Positions 42,198 through 51,634 of a stretch of DNA of 64,000 bases are shown here, one piece after another. Origin of the DNA: Desulfoprunum benzoelyticum (GTDB lineage Bacteria; Desulfobacterota; Desulfobulbia; Desulfobulbales; Desulfocapsaceae); assembly GCF_014201505.1 (NCBI RefSeq), contig NZ_JACHEO010000013.1, forward strand, positions 1 to 64,000, read 5' to 3'. Both the position numbers and the translations under genes were made by a program. Below the pieces are notes generated by a model. That model did not search any database, was not told the origin of the DNA, and worked only from the letters and a program-made list of their open reading frames with translations. The first letter of the stretch is position 1, and every line of letters begins with the position of its first letter.

Positions 42198-44326
42198 TCA
42201 GCCTCCCCGACAATCTGTTCCAGAAGGCCTTCGGTCTCCTGCTCCAGGGCGTAGATGTCGGCCTTGATCTCATCGAGGGTGCGCATGGGCGCGGGCCGGT
42301 AGAAGTGGCGTGTGAAGGAGATTTCATAGCCCACCAGCGTCTTGCCCTGGTCGATCCAGGCATCCGGGGTATAGGGCAGCACCTCGCGCTGGAAGAACGC
42401 CTCGATGCCGCCTTCTTCCAGCAGCGGTACCTGTTCGCTGTCGCGCAGGGCGGTATCCGGCTCGTACTCGACCACGTAGGTCTTGCCGTTCACCTCAGCC
42501 TCGAACAGGCCGTGGATGGGATCGGGCGTGGCCTTGCCCGGCTTGTGAACCTTCTTCAGCACCGGCGCGGCGTCCTCGCGGGTGTCGCAGAGATCGCTTT
42601 GCAATAGTTTCTTGCGCTTGGCGGTGAGCTTGACACCGTGCTTGTCGGCATCGGCCTCAACGGCGTCCATGAAGGCGTTGAAATCCAGGTGCGGCCCGGT
42701 TCCAAGCGTCTCGGCCACGCGGCGGGCTAAATTGGCCAGCGGCTCTTCCTTGGCCTTGGCGCAGGCCCGCTCGAACCGTTCCAGCCGGGCCGGGCTCAGG
42801 TCAACGGCGAGGCACAGAGGACGATCCACCGTCACCTTCCAATAGCCGAAGGCCTCGTTGGGGAAGATCTTGGATTTCTCGGTTTCGACCGGATTGACCA
42901 CCAGGTCGCAGATGGCGCGGATGTGTTCCTCGGAGAACTCGCAGTTCTTCTTGCCGAGGTTGCGCCGCAGCGGCACGTACCATTCGGTGGCGTCGATGAG
43001 CTGGACCTTGCCCCGGCGCGTATCAGACTTGCGGTTGGTCAGCACCCAGATGTAGGTGGCGATGCCGGTGTTGTAGAACGTGTTCTCCGGCAGGGCGATG
43101 ATGGCCTCCAGCCAGTCGTTCTCGATGATCCAACGGCGGATATTGCTCTCGCCCTGACCGGCGTCGCCGGTGAAGAGCGACGAGCCATTGTGGACTTCGG
43201 CGATGCGGCTGCCGAGGCGGGTAGTGTGCTTCATCTTGGAGAGCTTATTGACCAGGAACATGAGCTGTCCGTCCGAGGAGCGGGTGATCATCTTGTATTC
43301 CGGGTCGCCGCCGTGCTGGGTGACAAAGCGCGGGTCCTTGATGTCCCCCTTGCCGCCCAGGCGCTCCAGGTCGGTCTTCCAACTCTTGCCATAGGGCGGA
43401 TTGGAGAGCATGAAGTCGAATTCCTGCGACGGGAAGGCATCGCTGGAGAGCGTGGAGCCGTACTTCATATTCTCGGCCTCGGCCCCTTCACCTTTGAGGA
43501 GCAGGTCGGCCTTGGAAATGGCGTAGGTTTCCGGCTGCACCTCCTGGCCGAAGAGATGAATGGAGACATCCTTGCCGTGGCTTTCGGCCAGCTCGGCCAG
43601 GCGCTCCTCCGCCACGGTCAGCATGCCGCCGGTACCACAGGCCCCGTCGTAGACGAGATAGGTGCCCGATTCGATGTCGTCGGCCACCGGTAGGAAGATC
43701 AGGTCGGCCATGAGCTTGACCACGTCGCGGGGCGTGAAATGCTCACCAGCCTCTTCGTTGTTCTCCTCGTTGAAGCGGCGGATAAGCTCCTCGAAGATAG
43801 TGCCCATGGAGTGGTTGTCGAGCGCCGGAAGGATCTCGTTGCCGTCCACGTCCTGCACCGGTTTGGGGCTCAGATTGACGCGGCCGTCGAGAAACTTCTC
43901 GATCAGGTGGCCGAGGATGTCGGCCTCGATCAACGTGGGGATCTGGTTGCGGAATTTGAACTTGTCGAGGATCTCCTGGACGTTGGGTGAAAAGCCGTCC
44001 AGATATGCCTCGAAATCGGCCTTGAGCTGTTGTTGCTTGGCGCGGTTCTTCAGGTCGCGCAGGGTAAAGGGCGAGACGTTGTAAAAGGCCTCGCCTGCGG
44101 CCTGGCAGAGGGCGGCGTGTTGATTAGCGATCCCGGCCCCGTCAAGCTGCTTCTTCATGCCAAGCACCTTTTCCTTGCTCGGCTCCAAGAGCGCGTCGAG
44201 ACGGCGGATGACCGTCATCGGCAGGATCACGTCGCGGTACTTGCCGCGCACATAAACATCGCGCAGCACGTCGTCGGCGATACCCCAGATAAAATTCACG
44301 ATGCTGTTGTGGATCACATGGTTCAT
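42194..44326 (-). CDS. hsdM: type I restriction-modification methyltransferase subunit
   Basis: Adenine-specific DNA methyltransferase subunit, 710 residues. N-terminal helical HsdM domain (FIWGIADDVLRDVYVRGKYRDVILPMTVIRRLDALL), SAM-binding motif I YDGACGTGGML and catalytic motif IV SNPPYGKSW (NPPY), then a long C-terminal region that makes it larger than EcoKI HsdM (529 residues). GEHFTPRDVVKLMADL is a strong family signature. It follows the excisionase-like HTH gene by ten bases and overlaps hsdS, giving a leftward operon HTH-hsdM-hsdS-zeta-63aa-hsdR. Confidence 0.94.
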   Translation of the reverse strand: MNHVIHNSIVNFIWGIADDVLRDVYVRGKYRDVILPMTVIRRLDALLEPSKEKVLGMKKQLDGAGIANQHAALCQAAGEAFYNVSPFTLRDLKNRAKQQQLKADFEAYLDGFSPNVQEILDKFKFRNQIPTLIEADILGHLIEKFLDGRVNLSPKPVQDVDGNEILPALDNHSMGTIFEELIRRFNEENNEEAGEHFTPRDVVKLMADLIFLPVADDIESGTYLVYDGACGTGGMLTVAEERLAELAESHGKDVSIHLFGQEVQPETYAISKADLLLKGEGAEAENMKYGSTLSSDAFPSQEFDFMLSNPPYGKSWKTDLERLGGKGDIKDPRFVTQHGGDPEYKMITRSSDGQLMFLVNKLSKMKHTTRLGSRIAEVHNGSSLFTGDAGQGESNIRRWIIENDWLEAIIALPENTFYNTGIATYIWVLTNRKSDTRRGKVQLIDATEWYVPLRRNLGKKNCEFSEEHIRAICDLVVNPVETEKSKIFPNEAFGYWKVTVDRPLCLAVDLSPARLERFERACAKAKEEPLANLARRVAETLGTGPHLDFNAFMDAVEADADKHGVKLTAKRKKLLQSDLCDTREDAAPVLKKVHKPGKATPDPIHGLFEAEVNGKTYVVEYEPDTALRDSEQVPLLEEGGIEAFFQREVLPYTPDAWIDQGKTLVGYEISFTRHFYRPAPMRTLDEIKADIYALEQETEGLLEQIVGEAE

Positions 44327-44335
44327 AGCCCGTTA

Positions 44336-44629
44336 TTACTCCTTGCGCTTCTTGTCGGTTTGATTCGCGCCATCCTTGGCGCTCACCCTTCGGGCGTCCT
44401 TCGAACGTCCAAAATCGCTCCCGACGATTTTGTCCGCAGGCTCGGCCGCGCCGCCAGCCTTGACCCACGCGTCCACTTCGTCCTTTTTGAACTTCCAAAG
44501 ACGACCCATGCGGTGGGCGGGCATACCATGCTTGTCGATCCACTTGTAAACGGTGTCATTGCTGACCCCGAGGTACTTGCAAATCTCGGTTATTGATAAC
44601 CAGCGGTCTTCCATCTCGTTCATTCTCAT
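44336..44629 (-). CDS. excisionase-like HTH DNA-binding protein
   Basis: 97-residue protein with an N-terminal HTH_17/MerR-like domain (WLSITEICKYLGVSNDTVYKWIDKHG, then MGRLWKFKKDEVDAWVKAGG) typical of excisionase-family regulators, and a charged tail (KIVGSDFGRSKDARRVSAKDG). It is the first gene of the R-M operon, ten bases before hsdM, so it probably regulates its own operon. Starts at 44629 or 44614 are both possible. Confidence 0.85.
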   Translation of the reverse strand: MRMNEMEDRWLSITEICKYLGVSNDTVYKWIDKHGMPAHRMGRLWKFKKDEVDAWVKAGGAAEPADKIVGSDFGRSKDARRVSAKDGANQTDKKRKE

Positions 44630-44783
44630 GCTCCACGGGCGCTTTGGTTGTTTGCCACGTCCGCCATAGGCGAAACGGGAGAGACTGGACGCACCTCTCC
44701 CAGGTTAAAAAACTCCATCAATATACAAAGACGCTATGTGCTATGTCAAACGATCTTTACCGATTTGAGCCGATTATTTTCTA

Positions 44784-45530
44784 TCACGCTCGATGCCAGA
44801 CGCCGGTGTCAAGCCGGGTGCCGTTTTCAACATGGGGCATCCAAAAGGTCCAGGCTGGAATCGAGGTGCGCCCGCATAGCACCGCCACCATCACCCGCTG
44901 GTACATGCTGTGGCCGCCGGGCCGAAATCCTTCCAGCCGGTCGATGGGCGGCAGGTCGCGCTGCGGGTCGGTGAAGGTCACCAGCTCTCCATGGATCAGA
45001 TCAGAGTCACCGGTCGGGCGGCCGAAGCGTGGCGTGCCGATCTTCTGTTGTCTGCGGGCGTCGGCCAGCGGATCGGCGGTGCCCCGGGACAGGATCAGCC
45101 CTTCCGGCACTTCCAGGGCCGGGAAACCGGCGTGGAGGTGGTAGAGCCTGCCCCAGATCACGGCCAGTTCGATGCTGCGCATGTTGGTGCGCCCGGAGAG
45201 CCGCACCTTCTCCAGGGCTTCAAGGAAGCGTTCCGGCCAGGGATCGCTGGCCTTGTCGTCGGGCAGAAATTCGATCAGGCCGTGCCGGGCCAGACGGGTG
45301 AGAAACTCGGCGGCCGCAGCGGCGGCTTCCTCCGGCAACGGCTGGGTCGGCCCGCCTTCGATGCCGGAGAGCACCTCGGTCATGTAGTCCCGGGGCGCTC
45401 GGCTGGCGGTAAACGGTGTCTGGCCGCGCATCAGCTCAACAACTTCGAGGCAGTCTGCGGCCTGGATGGTTTCCCCGCTGCCGGGGATCGGTTCGCCGTC
45501 CAGCGTGGTGGAGCGGATCAGAATCTTCAT
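44784..45530 (-). CDS. DUF5049-like and gamma-glutamylcyclotransferase (AIG2)-like protein
   Basis: 248-residue protein. Residues 20-70 resemble DUF5049 (CLEVVELMRGQTPFTASRAPRDYMTEVL), a domain common on mobile elements. The C-terminal half (about 150-248) resembles a gamma-glutamylcyclotransferase/AIG2 domain: FGRPTGDSDLIHGELVTFTDPQRDLPPIDRLEGFRPGG, then YQRVMVAV. The usual N-terminal GGCT nucleotide-like loop (YGSL) is not obvious, so the enzyme call is tentative. It follows a truncated amidoligase gene by 11 bases; amidoligase-GGCT pairs are a known context for making and trimming amide bonds. Sequence family is moderately certain. Confidence 0.65.
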   Translation of the reverse strand: MKILIRSTTLDGEPIPGSGETIQAADCLEVVELMRGQTPFTASRAPRDYMTEVLSGIEGGPTQPLPEEAAAAAAEFLTRLARHGLIEFLPDDKASDPWPERFLEALEKVRLSGRTNMRSIELAVIWGRLYHLHAGFPALEVPEGLILSRGTADPLADARRQQKIGTPRFGRPTGDSDLIHGELVTFTDPQRDLPPIDRLEGFRPGGHSMYQRVMVAVLCGRTSIPAWTFWMPHVENGTRLDTGVWHRA

Positions 45531-45541
45531 GGGGCACCTCC

Positions 45542-46081
45542 TTAAACAGTGAGGCCGGGAACTTGCCCGGCCTCGTTGATGAGAGTGGTGGTTGTTTCGT
45601 CCGGAAGGACGTCCTCCGGTTTGGGCCGTCCGTTCTTGAAGGCTGCATCGCCGGGCATGTTGGCCATCAGATGCTTGCGGGCGGTCTTGAACTCGTCGCC
45701 GATCAGGCCGAGGTGGAGCAGGAAGACCCGGAAGTCGTACTTGGCGCTTTGGGGATCGAAGTCCCGCTTGCGGCTGGAGGCTGCCCGACCGTTGAGCGCC
45801 TTGGCGGCGACGGCGAGACAGAATTGCAGGTAGGCCTTGATCCGCCCCGCATGGAGGGTCGCCTCGAACCAGCGGAACTCCACCGTGCCCCGGTACCAGA
45901 CGTTGTGCAGGTTCACCCCGTGGTAGCGGCTGTTGTCGTAATGCTGGGGCTGGCGGTTGTGGTAGCCGTACCAGATGCGGTTGAGCTGGTCCTTGGTGCG
46001 GGGGCGATGCTGTTCGATGCGCTGGATCAGCTCGTCGCTGACCGGCCGGGTGTAGCGGTTGAACCGGTCGCGGCTGATGGT
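45542..46081 (-). pseudogene. amidoligase-family gene, 5' end missing
   Basis: The open frame (180 codons) reads [40 protein letters not shown], then [20 protein letters not shown], a characteristic C-terminal part of phage/plasmid amidoligase (ATP-grasp/GS-like) proteins, and ends GQVPGLTV. No start codon with a ribosome site precedes it and homologous sequence stops at about 46081, where the relBE-type module begins. The N-terminal half, with most catalytic residues, is gone. It lies 11 bases before the GGCT-like gene, which reads the same way and probably lost its normal promoter. Confidence 0.65.
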
Positions 46082-46139
46082 TTTTAATTGATGTTGACCT
46101 GTTTTCGGTCTATATTTGGTCGTTTGCAGGAGGGTAAAT

Positions 46140-46415
46140 ATGAAACTATCAAGTCAAATCAAACCGATCAGTTACCTGAAGGCTCATGCCGCAGAAATCG
46201 TGCGCAACCTGTCGGGGCAGGGTGAACCCCTGGTCATCACTCAGAATGGCGAAGCCAAGGTCGTGATGCAGGACATCGAAAGCTATGAGCAAACCCAGGA
46301 GACCATGGCCCTTCTGAAGATTCTCGCGCTCGGCTCGCGTCAGATCGAGGAAGGCAAAGTCCAGCCTGCCAGTGACGTTATCCAGCGACTTCGAAATCGG
46401 AGCAAGAATCGCTGA
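46140..46415 (+). CDS. Phd/YefM-type antitoxin
   Basis: 91-residue antitoxin of the Phd/YefM (RelB-like) group. The N-terminal DNA-binding fold is typical: [45 protein letters not shown]. The C-terminal helix ([20 protein letters not shown]) would wrap the toxin. ATG 46140 follows a strong GCAGGAGG site; the extension to 46116 lacks one. Its stop overlaps the toxin start (TGATG). Autorepression is expected. Confidence 0.92.
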   Translation: MKLSSQIKPISYLKAHAAEIVRNLSGQGEPLVITQNGEAKVVMQDIESYEQTQETMALLKILALGSRQIEEGKVQPASDVIQRLRNRSKNR

Positions 46416-46741
46416 TGGCTTTCCAGGTATTTCTGACCGATGATGCGTCACGGGATTTGGAGGAGTTGTACGACTACATTGCATCCCGCGACGCGCCAGG
46501 AAAAGCGGATTACGTTCTCGATCAAATAGAGAAGGCCTTTTCGAGCCTCTCCGAGAACCCGGAGCGAGGAGCCTATCCTAAAGAACTGTTGGCTATTGGG
46601 CTTCGCGAGTACTGTGAGATATTTTTCAAACCCTACCGCATCATCTATCGAGTCATGGCCGAAAATGTTTATGTCATGGTGATTGCGGACGGGCGTCGCG
46701 ACATGCAGACACTGTTGCAGCGACGATTATTTCAGGCCTGA
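46415..46741 (+). CDS. RelE/ParE-family toxin
   Basis: 108-residue toxin of the RelE/ParE superfamily with the typical features DASRDLEELYDYIASRD, KAFSSLSENPERGAYPKEL, YCEIFFKPYRIIYRV and VMVIADGRRDMQTLLQRRL. Paired with a Phd/YefM antitoxin, it is most likely a translation-dependent mRNA endonuclease, or a gyrase poison if ParE-like; sequence alone does not decide. The gene is complete. A serine-recombinase fragment begins immediately after its stop codon, marking a recombination junction. Confidence 0.9.
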   Translation: MAFQVFLTDDASRDLEELYDYIASRDAPGKADYVLDQIEKAFSSLSENPERGAYPKELLAIGLREYCEIFFKPYRIIYRVMAENVYVMVIADGRRDMQTLLQRRLFQA

Positions 46742-46742
46742 A

Positions 46743-47951
46743 AATCGTAGCACCACCGATCCCACCGGCCGGATGTTTCTCGGCATTCTGATTACCTTCG
46801 CCCAGTACGAGCAGGAGGTCATCGCCGAACGTATCCGGGACAAGGTGGCGGCAGCCAAGCGCCGGGGAAAATACTGCGGCGGCGTGCCCATCCTCGGATA
46901 CGACGTCGACCGGGATAACAAGAAGCTGCTGGTCAACCCGGATGAAGCCAGGACGGTGCAGTACATCTTCCGCCGCTTCATCCAGATCGGCTCGGCCAAG
47001 AAACTTGGCCAGAAGCTGAACGAACAGGGATACCGCACCAAGGCCTGGACCACCAAGAAAGGCAAAGTCCGTGAGGGCTCCGAATGGAACACCGCCCATA
47101 TCTACCGGCTGCTCAACAACCGGATCTATATCGGCGAGATCGCCCACAAGGACCGCAGTTACCCCGGCGAGCACGAAGGGATCATCGACCGGGCGACCTG
47201 GGACAAGGTTAAGGCTATTCTGGAGGACAACAAACCGGTCAAGGTTTCCATGGCCAGAACCAAAATGGTCGCCCCGCTGAAAGGCGTCATCCGCTGCGGC
47301 CACTGCGGATGCGCGATGGGACCGACCTACGCCCGCAAGAACGGCCGCCACTACACCTATTACATCTGCCAGAAGGACAGCAAGCGGACCGTGAGCCGGT
47401 GCCCGCTCAAACGGATTCCCGCCGGGGACATCGAGCAGGCCGTGATTGAGCAGTTGAGCGCGGTGTTTCGCACGCCGACGCTGGTGGCCAAAACCTTCTT
47501 CGCGGCCCGGGACATCGAGCAGGCGGAGCGGGAGCGGTTGTTCAAGCAGAAAGCCCAACTCGAAATGGAGCTGTCGCAGGCGCGGGAGCAAGCCATCGAA
47601 CTTATGAAACCCGGCAACGATCAGCCGAGCAAGACCGAGATGCTGACGACGGTCAACCGCCAGGCAGTCGAGCTCTCGAAACAACTGACCCATGTGAGCG
47701 AGCGCTGCAGAGCTTACCAGGGGAACAGCATCACGGAACAGGACGTTTCGGAGGCCTTCCAGAATGTCGAGGGCTTCTGGGAAGACCTTTTCCCGGTGGA
47801 GCGAAACCGGCTCATCCGCCTCCTGGTGGATAAGGTCGAAATCCGCGAGACCGGAATCGACATGGAGCTGCGCACCAACGGGCTGACAACGCTCATCGCC
47901 GAGCTGGCCGGTCTGGCATGCGAAGTCACTGAACGGAGGGCAAGCCGATGA
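46743..47951 (+). pseudogene. large serine recombinase, N-terminal catalytic part missing
   Basis: 403-codon frame beginning at the end of the resolvase catalytic domain (STTDPTGRMFLGILITFAQYE, then QEVIAERIRDKVAAAKRRG) and including the recombinase domain (GVPILGYDVDRDNKKLLVNP, WNTAHIYRLLNNRIYIGEI), zinc beta-ribbon (GVIRCGHCGCAMG, CPLKRIPAGDIE) and coiled-coil C-terminus. The first 110-120 residues with the catalytic Ser and Arg residues are absent; homology begins at the base after the relE-type stop. It cannot catalyse strand exchange by itself. It overlaps the next gene by four bases, so the pair was once one operon. Confidence 0.8.
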
Positions 47952-48370
47952 AAATGAAGCCGACCATTACCGTAGCCGACAACGGCAACCTGCAGATCCA
48001 CATCCCGATGCTGATCCGGCGCATGCGCGGCCGCAAGACGGTCATCGCTCCCCAGGCCCTGGATGGGGATATCCCCGGGGCGCAGGAGCCGGTGCAGTCC
48101 GCCGTCCTCCAGGCGCTGGCAAGGGCCTTTTCCTGGGCCGACATCCTCGAATCCGGGCAGATCAAGTCCATCAGCGAGCTTGCCCGTGCCCTCGACGTCG
48201 ATGGCTCGTATGTGGCCCGCATCCTCAAGCTGACGACCCTGGCCCCCGACATCGTCGAAGCCCTGATCAACGGCGAGGAACCCAACGGGCTCTCGCTGGC
48301 CAAGCTGACCCAGACCTTTCCCGAGGACTGGGCCGAGCAGCGCCGCCAGTTCGGTTTTGCCATCGACTGA
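47948..48370 (+). CDS. ParB-like HTH protein associated with the recombinase
   Basis: 140-residue protein. The N-terminal part (TITVADNGNLQIHIPMLIRRMRGRKTVI) is beta-rich; the middle holds a helix-turn-helix (IKSISELARALDVDGSYVARILKLTTLAPDIVEALINGEEP) resembling the KorB/ParB HTH. Such genes commonly accompany large serine recombinases and may act as a directionality or DNA-binding accessory. Its start overlaps the end of the recombinase gene (ATGA). Complete, but its partner is truncated. Confidence 0.72.
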   Translation: MKMKPTITVADNGNLQIHIPMLIRRMRGRKTVIAPQALDGDIPGAQEPVQSAVLQALARAFSWADILESGQIKSISELARALDVDGSYVARILKLTTLAPDIVEALINGEEPNGLSLAKLTQTFPEDWAEQRRQFGFAID

Positions 48371-48736
48371 CGACCGGACCGGAGACCACCCCAGAGAGCC
48401 GACCATCAGCGTCGGCTTTTCTTCTTTAGAGGGAAGGAAACCGAAGTTGACCGCGTTTCTTTTCATGGCCGAGGCGGGCGATTTCGAAAAAAACGTCCGG
48501 TTGCGGCATCGAGCGATGACCTAAGACAACCGCCCAAAACGGCAACCAACCGCAAACCCATATCAATCAAGGATGTAGCTTTCCGGACGAGCTTCGGACT
48601 TGGTCCGGAGAAAACAGAGAATCAGGGGCCAAACAGAGAAAGAAAGGCGGGAAGATGGGGAGAATCGATGGAGCGGAGAGGTCCTTTGGAAAGATGTGAA
48701 ACGGGCGCAAACCCTTTAGAAACAAGGGTAAAAAGA
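48371..48736. other. right flank of the island, no gene recognised
   Basis: About 365 bases between the ParB-like gene and the tmRNA terminator. No coding region recognised. If the island inserted near ssrA, an attachment remnant could lie here; I found no copy of the ssrA 3' end at the left side (near 36900) to prove it. Confidence 0.4.
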
Positions 48737-48777
48737 AAACCCGTCACCCCGGAGAATGACCCCAGAGAGACGGGTTT
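48737..48777 (-). terminator. intrinsic terminator of ssrA
   Basis: Minus strand AAACCCGTC (48777-48769) pairs perfectly with GACGGGTTT (48745-48737), followed by TTCTTTTT. It lies 13 bases beyond the tmRNA 3' end, as expected for its terminator. Confidence 0.75.
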
Positions 48778-48789
48778 GTCTTTTCTAAA

Positions 48790-49151
48790 TGGTGGAGGCG
48801 GCGGGAGTCGAACCCGCGTCCGCAAATGCTCCCCTCCCGTATCTACATGCTTAGTTCCGTACTTTAATTTTCGCGCCGGGAACTCAGTCGGAACATAGAT
48901 TTCCTGGTGCTATCCTGTGAATCTCGTCGAGTGACAGACAGGCAACCGTCACCAGACCAGCCCGTTGAGTCGGCGCTCCGTACCGGCCTTACGGGCGAAG
49001 ACCGGGGGAACGGCAGAGCAGGGTATTAAGCTGCTACTGCGTAGTTATAATCGTCGGCGATTATAAGTTTTTTCCGTCGGTTTTACGAGCAGACAGAAGC
49101 TCGGCATGCAACGTAGAGCTTACACATCCCCGTCGAAGCCGTTTCGCCCCC
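48790..49151 (-). ncRNA. ssrA: tmRNA (transfer-messenger RNA)
   Basis: The 5' end GGGGGCGAAACGGCTTCGAC and the 3' end GCGGGTTCGACTCCCGC with CCTCCACCA form the tRNA-like domain; GGGGGCG pairs with CGCCUCC in the acceptor stem. The tag frame ends ADDYNYAVAA followed by TAA (about 49063-49031). Length about 362 nt is typical of a one-piece tmRNA. It rescues ribosomes stalled on broken mRNA together with SmpB, whose gene is directly upstream on the same strand. Confidence 0.95.
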
Positions 49152-49192
49152 TTCTTCGGGTGTAAAGGTTGGTAACAAAAAAAATCCCGATT

Positions 49193-49654
49193 TTATTTCA
49201 GATTATGGCGCATGGCCCGCTGAACTTCACGATCGCTCTGTTTCTCCTTGAGCGCGTCGCGTTTGTCGTATTGCTTCTTGCCGCGGGCAAGACCGAGCTC
49301 GACCTTGGCCTTGCCCTTCTCATTAAAGTATATCTTCAAGGGGATCAAGGCAAGGCCCTTCTCCTTTAATTTTCCGATCAGCCTGCGGATTTCCCGCTTG
49401 TGGAGCAGCAGTTTCCGTACCCGCAGCGGCTCGTTGGGGTTGTGGGTGGCGAAGGTGTAAAACGAGATGTGAACGTTGTACATCATGGCCTCGCCACGAT
49501 CGTTGATCTGGACATAGCCGTCACGCATGTTCGCCTTGCCGGCCCGCAGCGATTTGACCTCGGGGCCGGACAGCACCATGCCGGCATCGTAAGTCGCCTC
49601 GATGTGATAATCGTGATACGCCTTTTTGTTCTGACAGACTACCTTCACAGCCAT
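49193..49654 (-). CDS. smpB: SsrA-binding protein
   Basis: SmpB, 153 residues, the partner of tmRNA in ribosome rescue. Signature segments: [31 protein letters not shown] at the N-terminus, [21 protein letters not shown] in the middle, and the C-terminal tail ([28 protein letters not shown]) that reaches the decoding centre. Length and motifs are canonical. It is 41 bases upstream of ssrA, so the two form a natural unit. Confidence 0.97.
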   Translation of the reverse strand: MAVKVVCQNKKAYHDYHIEATYDAGMVLSGPEVKSLRAGKANMRDGYVQINDRGEAMMYNVHISFYTFATHNPNEPLRVRKLLLHKREIRRLIGKLKEKGLALIPLKIYFNEKGKAKVELGLARGKKQYDKRDALKEKQSDREVQRAMRHNLK

Positions 49655-49687
49655 CTACCTATCCCTGTCCTTGCGATCCCCGATCGC

Positions 49688-51487
49688 TCACGTCTCCGCC
49701 GTCACCCGCAAGGCCTCTTCGACCGTCGTGATCCCGGCCCTCACCTTGCTCCAGGCGTCCTCGCGTAAGGTAGTCATTCCTTCGCGGATTGCAACCCGGC
49801 GCATCTCCAATGACGACTCGCCATCCACCGTCATCTTCTTCAGCAGCGACGACATCGGGAAGATCTCGAAGATCGCGCTCCGCCCCTTGTAGCCGGTGCC
49901 GCGGCATTCCCGGCATCCCTTGCCTCTCTTCAATTCGACCACGCCGGTCTCCGCTACCGGAAAGCCCATTTTCAGCAGGGCCTCGCCTTTGATCTCAAAA
50001 CTCTCGCTGCAGTCCGGGCAGATCCGCCGCACCAGCCGCTGGGCCATGCACCCGAGCAGGGTCGAGGCGATCATGAACGGCTGCAGGCCGAGATCGCGCA
50101 GACGGGTGATGGAAGAAACCGCATCGTTGGTGTGGAGGGTCGAGAACACGAGATGACCGGTCATCGCCGCCTGGACCGCGTGCGCCGCCGTATCGAGATC
50201 ACGGATTTCACCGATCATGATGATGTCGGGATCCTGGCGCAGGATATTGCGGAGAATGGTGGCGAAGGTGATATCGATCAGGGGCTGGACCGCGATCTGA
50301 TTGAACTCTTCGCACACCATCTCCACCGGATCCTCGACGGTGATGATGTTGAGCTCCGGGGTCGAAACCTCCTTCAGCGTCGAATAGAGGGTGGTCGATT
50401 TACCACTGCCGGTCGGTCCGGTCACGAGGACGATGCCATGCGGCGCCTCCATGAACGAGCGGTAGACGGTCAGGTCTCGCTTCGAAAAACCGATCTGGTG
50501 GATATCCTGGAAGATCACATCGGGATCGAGGATACGCAGGACCACCTTTTCGCCGAAGGACACCGGCACCGTCGACACCCGGATCTCGACGTCCTTCTCC
50601 TGCCTGACGCCGATCTTGATCCGGCCGTCCTGGGGCCGCCGTTTCTCGGCGATATCGAGACGGGCAAGAAACTTGATCCTCGAGGTGATCGCCGAATGGA
50701 CGACTTTCGGCAGCTTGTAGATGGTATGCAGGGCCCCGTCGATGCGGAAGCGGACCATGCAGTTCGAGCGCTTGGGCTCGATATGAATGTCGCTGGCCCG
50801 CTGCTCGAGGGCATAGTGAAAGATATGGTTGACGGCCTGCTTGATATGCTGGTCGGAAGAGGTGATCTCCTTGGTCGAGGCGATCTTGACATAGCGTTCG
50901 AGATTGCCGATATCGACCGACCCGCTGGTGACGACGCCGAAGTGGTCTTCGGCGGCGCTGATCGATCGCTGAAATCCGAAAAATTCCGACAGAATCCGCT
51001 TGATATCCGACTTGGTGGCGACAGACGGCCGCACCGGCATCTGCACGACCTGTTCGATATCGGCGAGGACAGTCTGGCAGTCGGGGTGATACACCGCCAC
51101 CTCGAGGACGCCGTCGACGACATTGAACGGCAGGATCAGCTGCCGGATGGCGAAATTGCGGGGAATCTTCTTGGTGACGATCTCGATGTCGAGTTCGAGG
51201 GGGTCGAGTTTCTTGAACGGCAGCCGGCGGTCGGCAGCCACCGCCCGCATGATCAGTTCCTCGTCGATCGGGATCTTGCCCTCCTCTTTCACCGTGAGGC
51301 CCAAAGAGACGATGATGTCGACGAGATCCGGATAATTCCTGTCCGCCCCGCCCTCTTTGGTAAACTGCCGCAGCAGCTTCTGGCGCTGTTTGCCCTTGCC
51401 GAGCGACACCAGCTGGCACTGATCGGATGTCAGCACCCGCCTCCGCTCCAGGATGTCGAGGAGATCATCGCTGTTCAAAAGATTCAT
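49688..51487 (-). CDS. GspE/PilB-type secretion or pilus assembly ATPase
   Basis: Hexameric ATPase of the type II secretion/type IV pilus family, 599 residues, at the cytoplasmic face of the membrane. An N-terminal MshEN/GspE-N domain (residues 1-160) precedes the ATPase core with Walker A GPTGSGKSTTLYS, Asp box (ITVEDPVEM), Walker B IMIGEIRDLDTA and His box (STLHTNDA). The zinc-binding insert carries two Cys pairs, CPDC and CREC, as in GspE. The CRECRGTGYKGR motif is canonical. No other pilus or secretion genes lie in the window, so the system it powers is unknown. Confidence 0.9.
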   Translation of the reverse strand: MNLLNSDDLLDILERRRVLTSDQCQLVSLGKGKQRQKLLRQFTKEGGADRNYPDLVDIIVSLGLTVKEEGKIPIDEELIMRAVAADRRLPFKKLDPLELDIEIVTKKIPRNFAIRQLILPFNVVDGVLEVAVYHPDCQTVLADIEQVVQMPVRPSVATKSDIKRILSEFFGFQRSISAAEDHFGVVTSGSVDIGNLERYVKIASTKEITSSDQHIKQAVNHIFHYALEQRASDIHIEPKRSNCMVRFRIDGALHTIYKLPKVVHSAITSRIKFLARLDIAEKRRPQDGRIKIGVRQEKDVEIRVSTVPVSFGEKVVLRILDPDVIFQDIHQIGFSKRDLTVYRSFMEAPHGIVLVTGPTGSGKSTTLYSTLKEVSTPELNIITVEDPVEMVCEEFNQIAVQPLIDITFATILRNILRQDPDIIMIGEIRDLDTAAHAVQAAMTGHLVFSTLHTNDAVSSITRLRDLGLQPFMIASTLLGCMAQRLVRRICPDCSESFEIKGEALLKMGFPVAETGVVELKRGKGCRECRGTGYKGRSAIFEIFPMSSLLKKMTVDGESSLEMRRVAIREGMTTLREDAWSKVRAGITTVEEALRVTAET

Positions 51488-51634
51488 GGAGTTGCCTTTG
51501 CAAACAAAAAAGAAAGGGGGTGAGCCCCCTGCTATTCACTCTTGTCGGAAGGTTCGCCAGCATCATCTATCATATCATGAAGTTCGGGACAATGGGCAGG
51601 AACGTCCATCTTCCGGCAGAGCGTAAGCCATTAC

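Noticed and set aside
46743..47951. Functional serine integrase
   Set aside because: The catalytic N-terminal part, with the nucleophilic serine, is missing.
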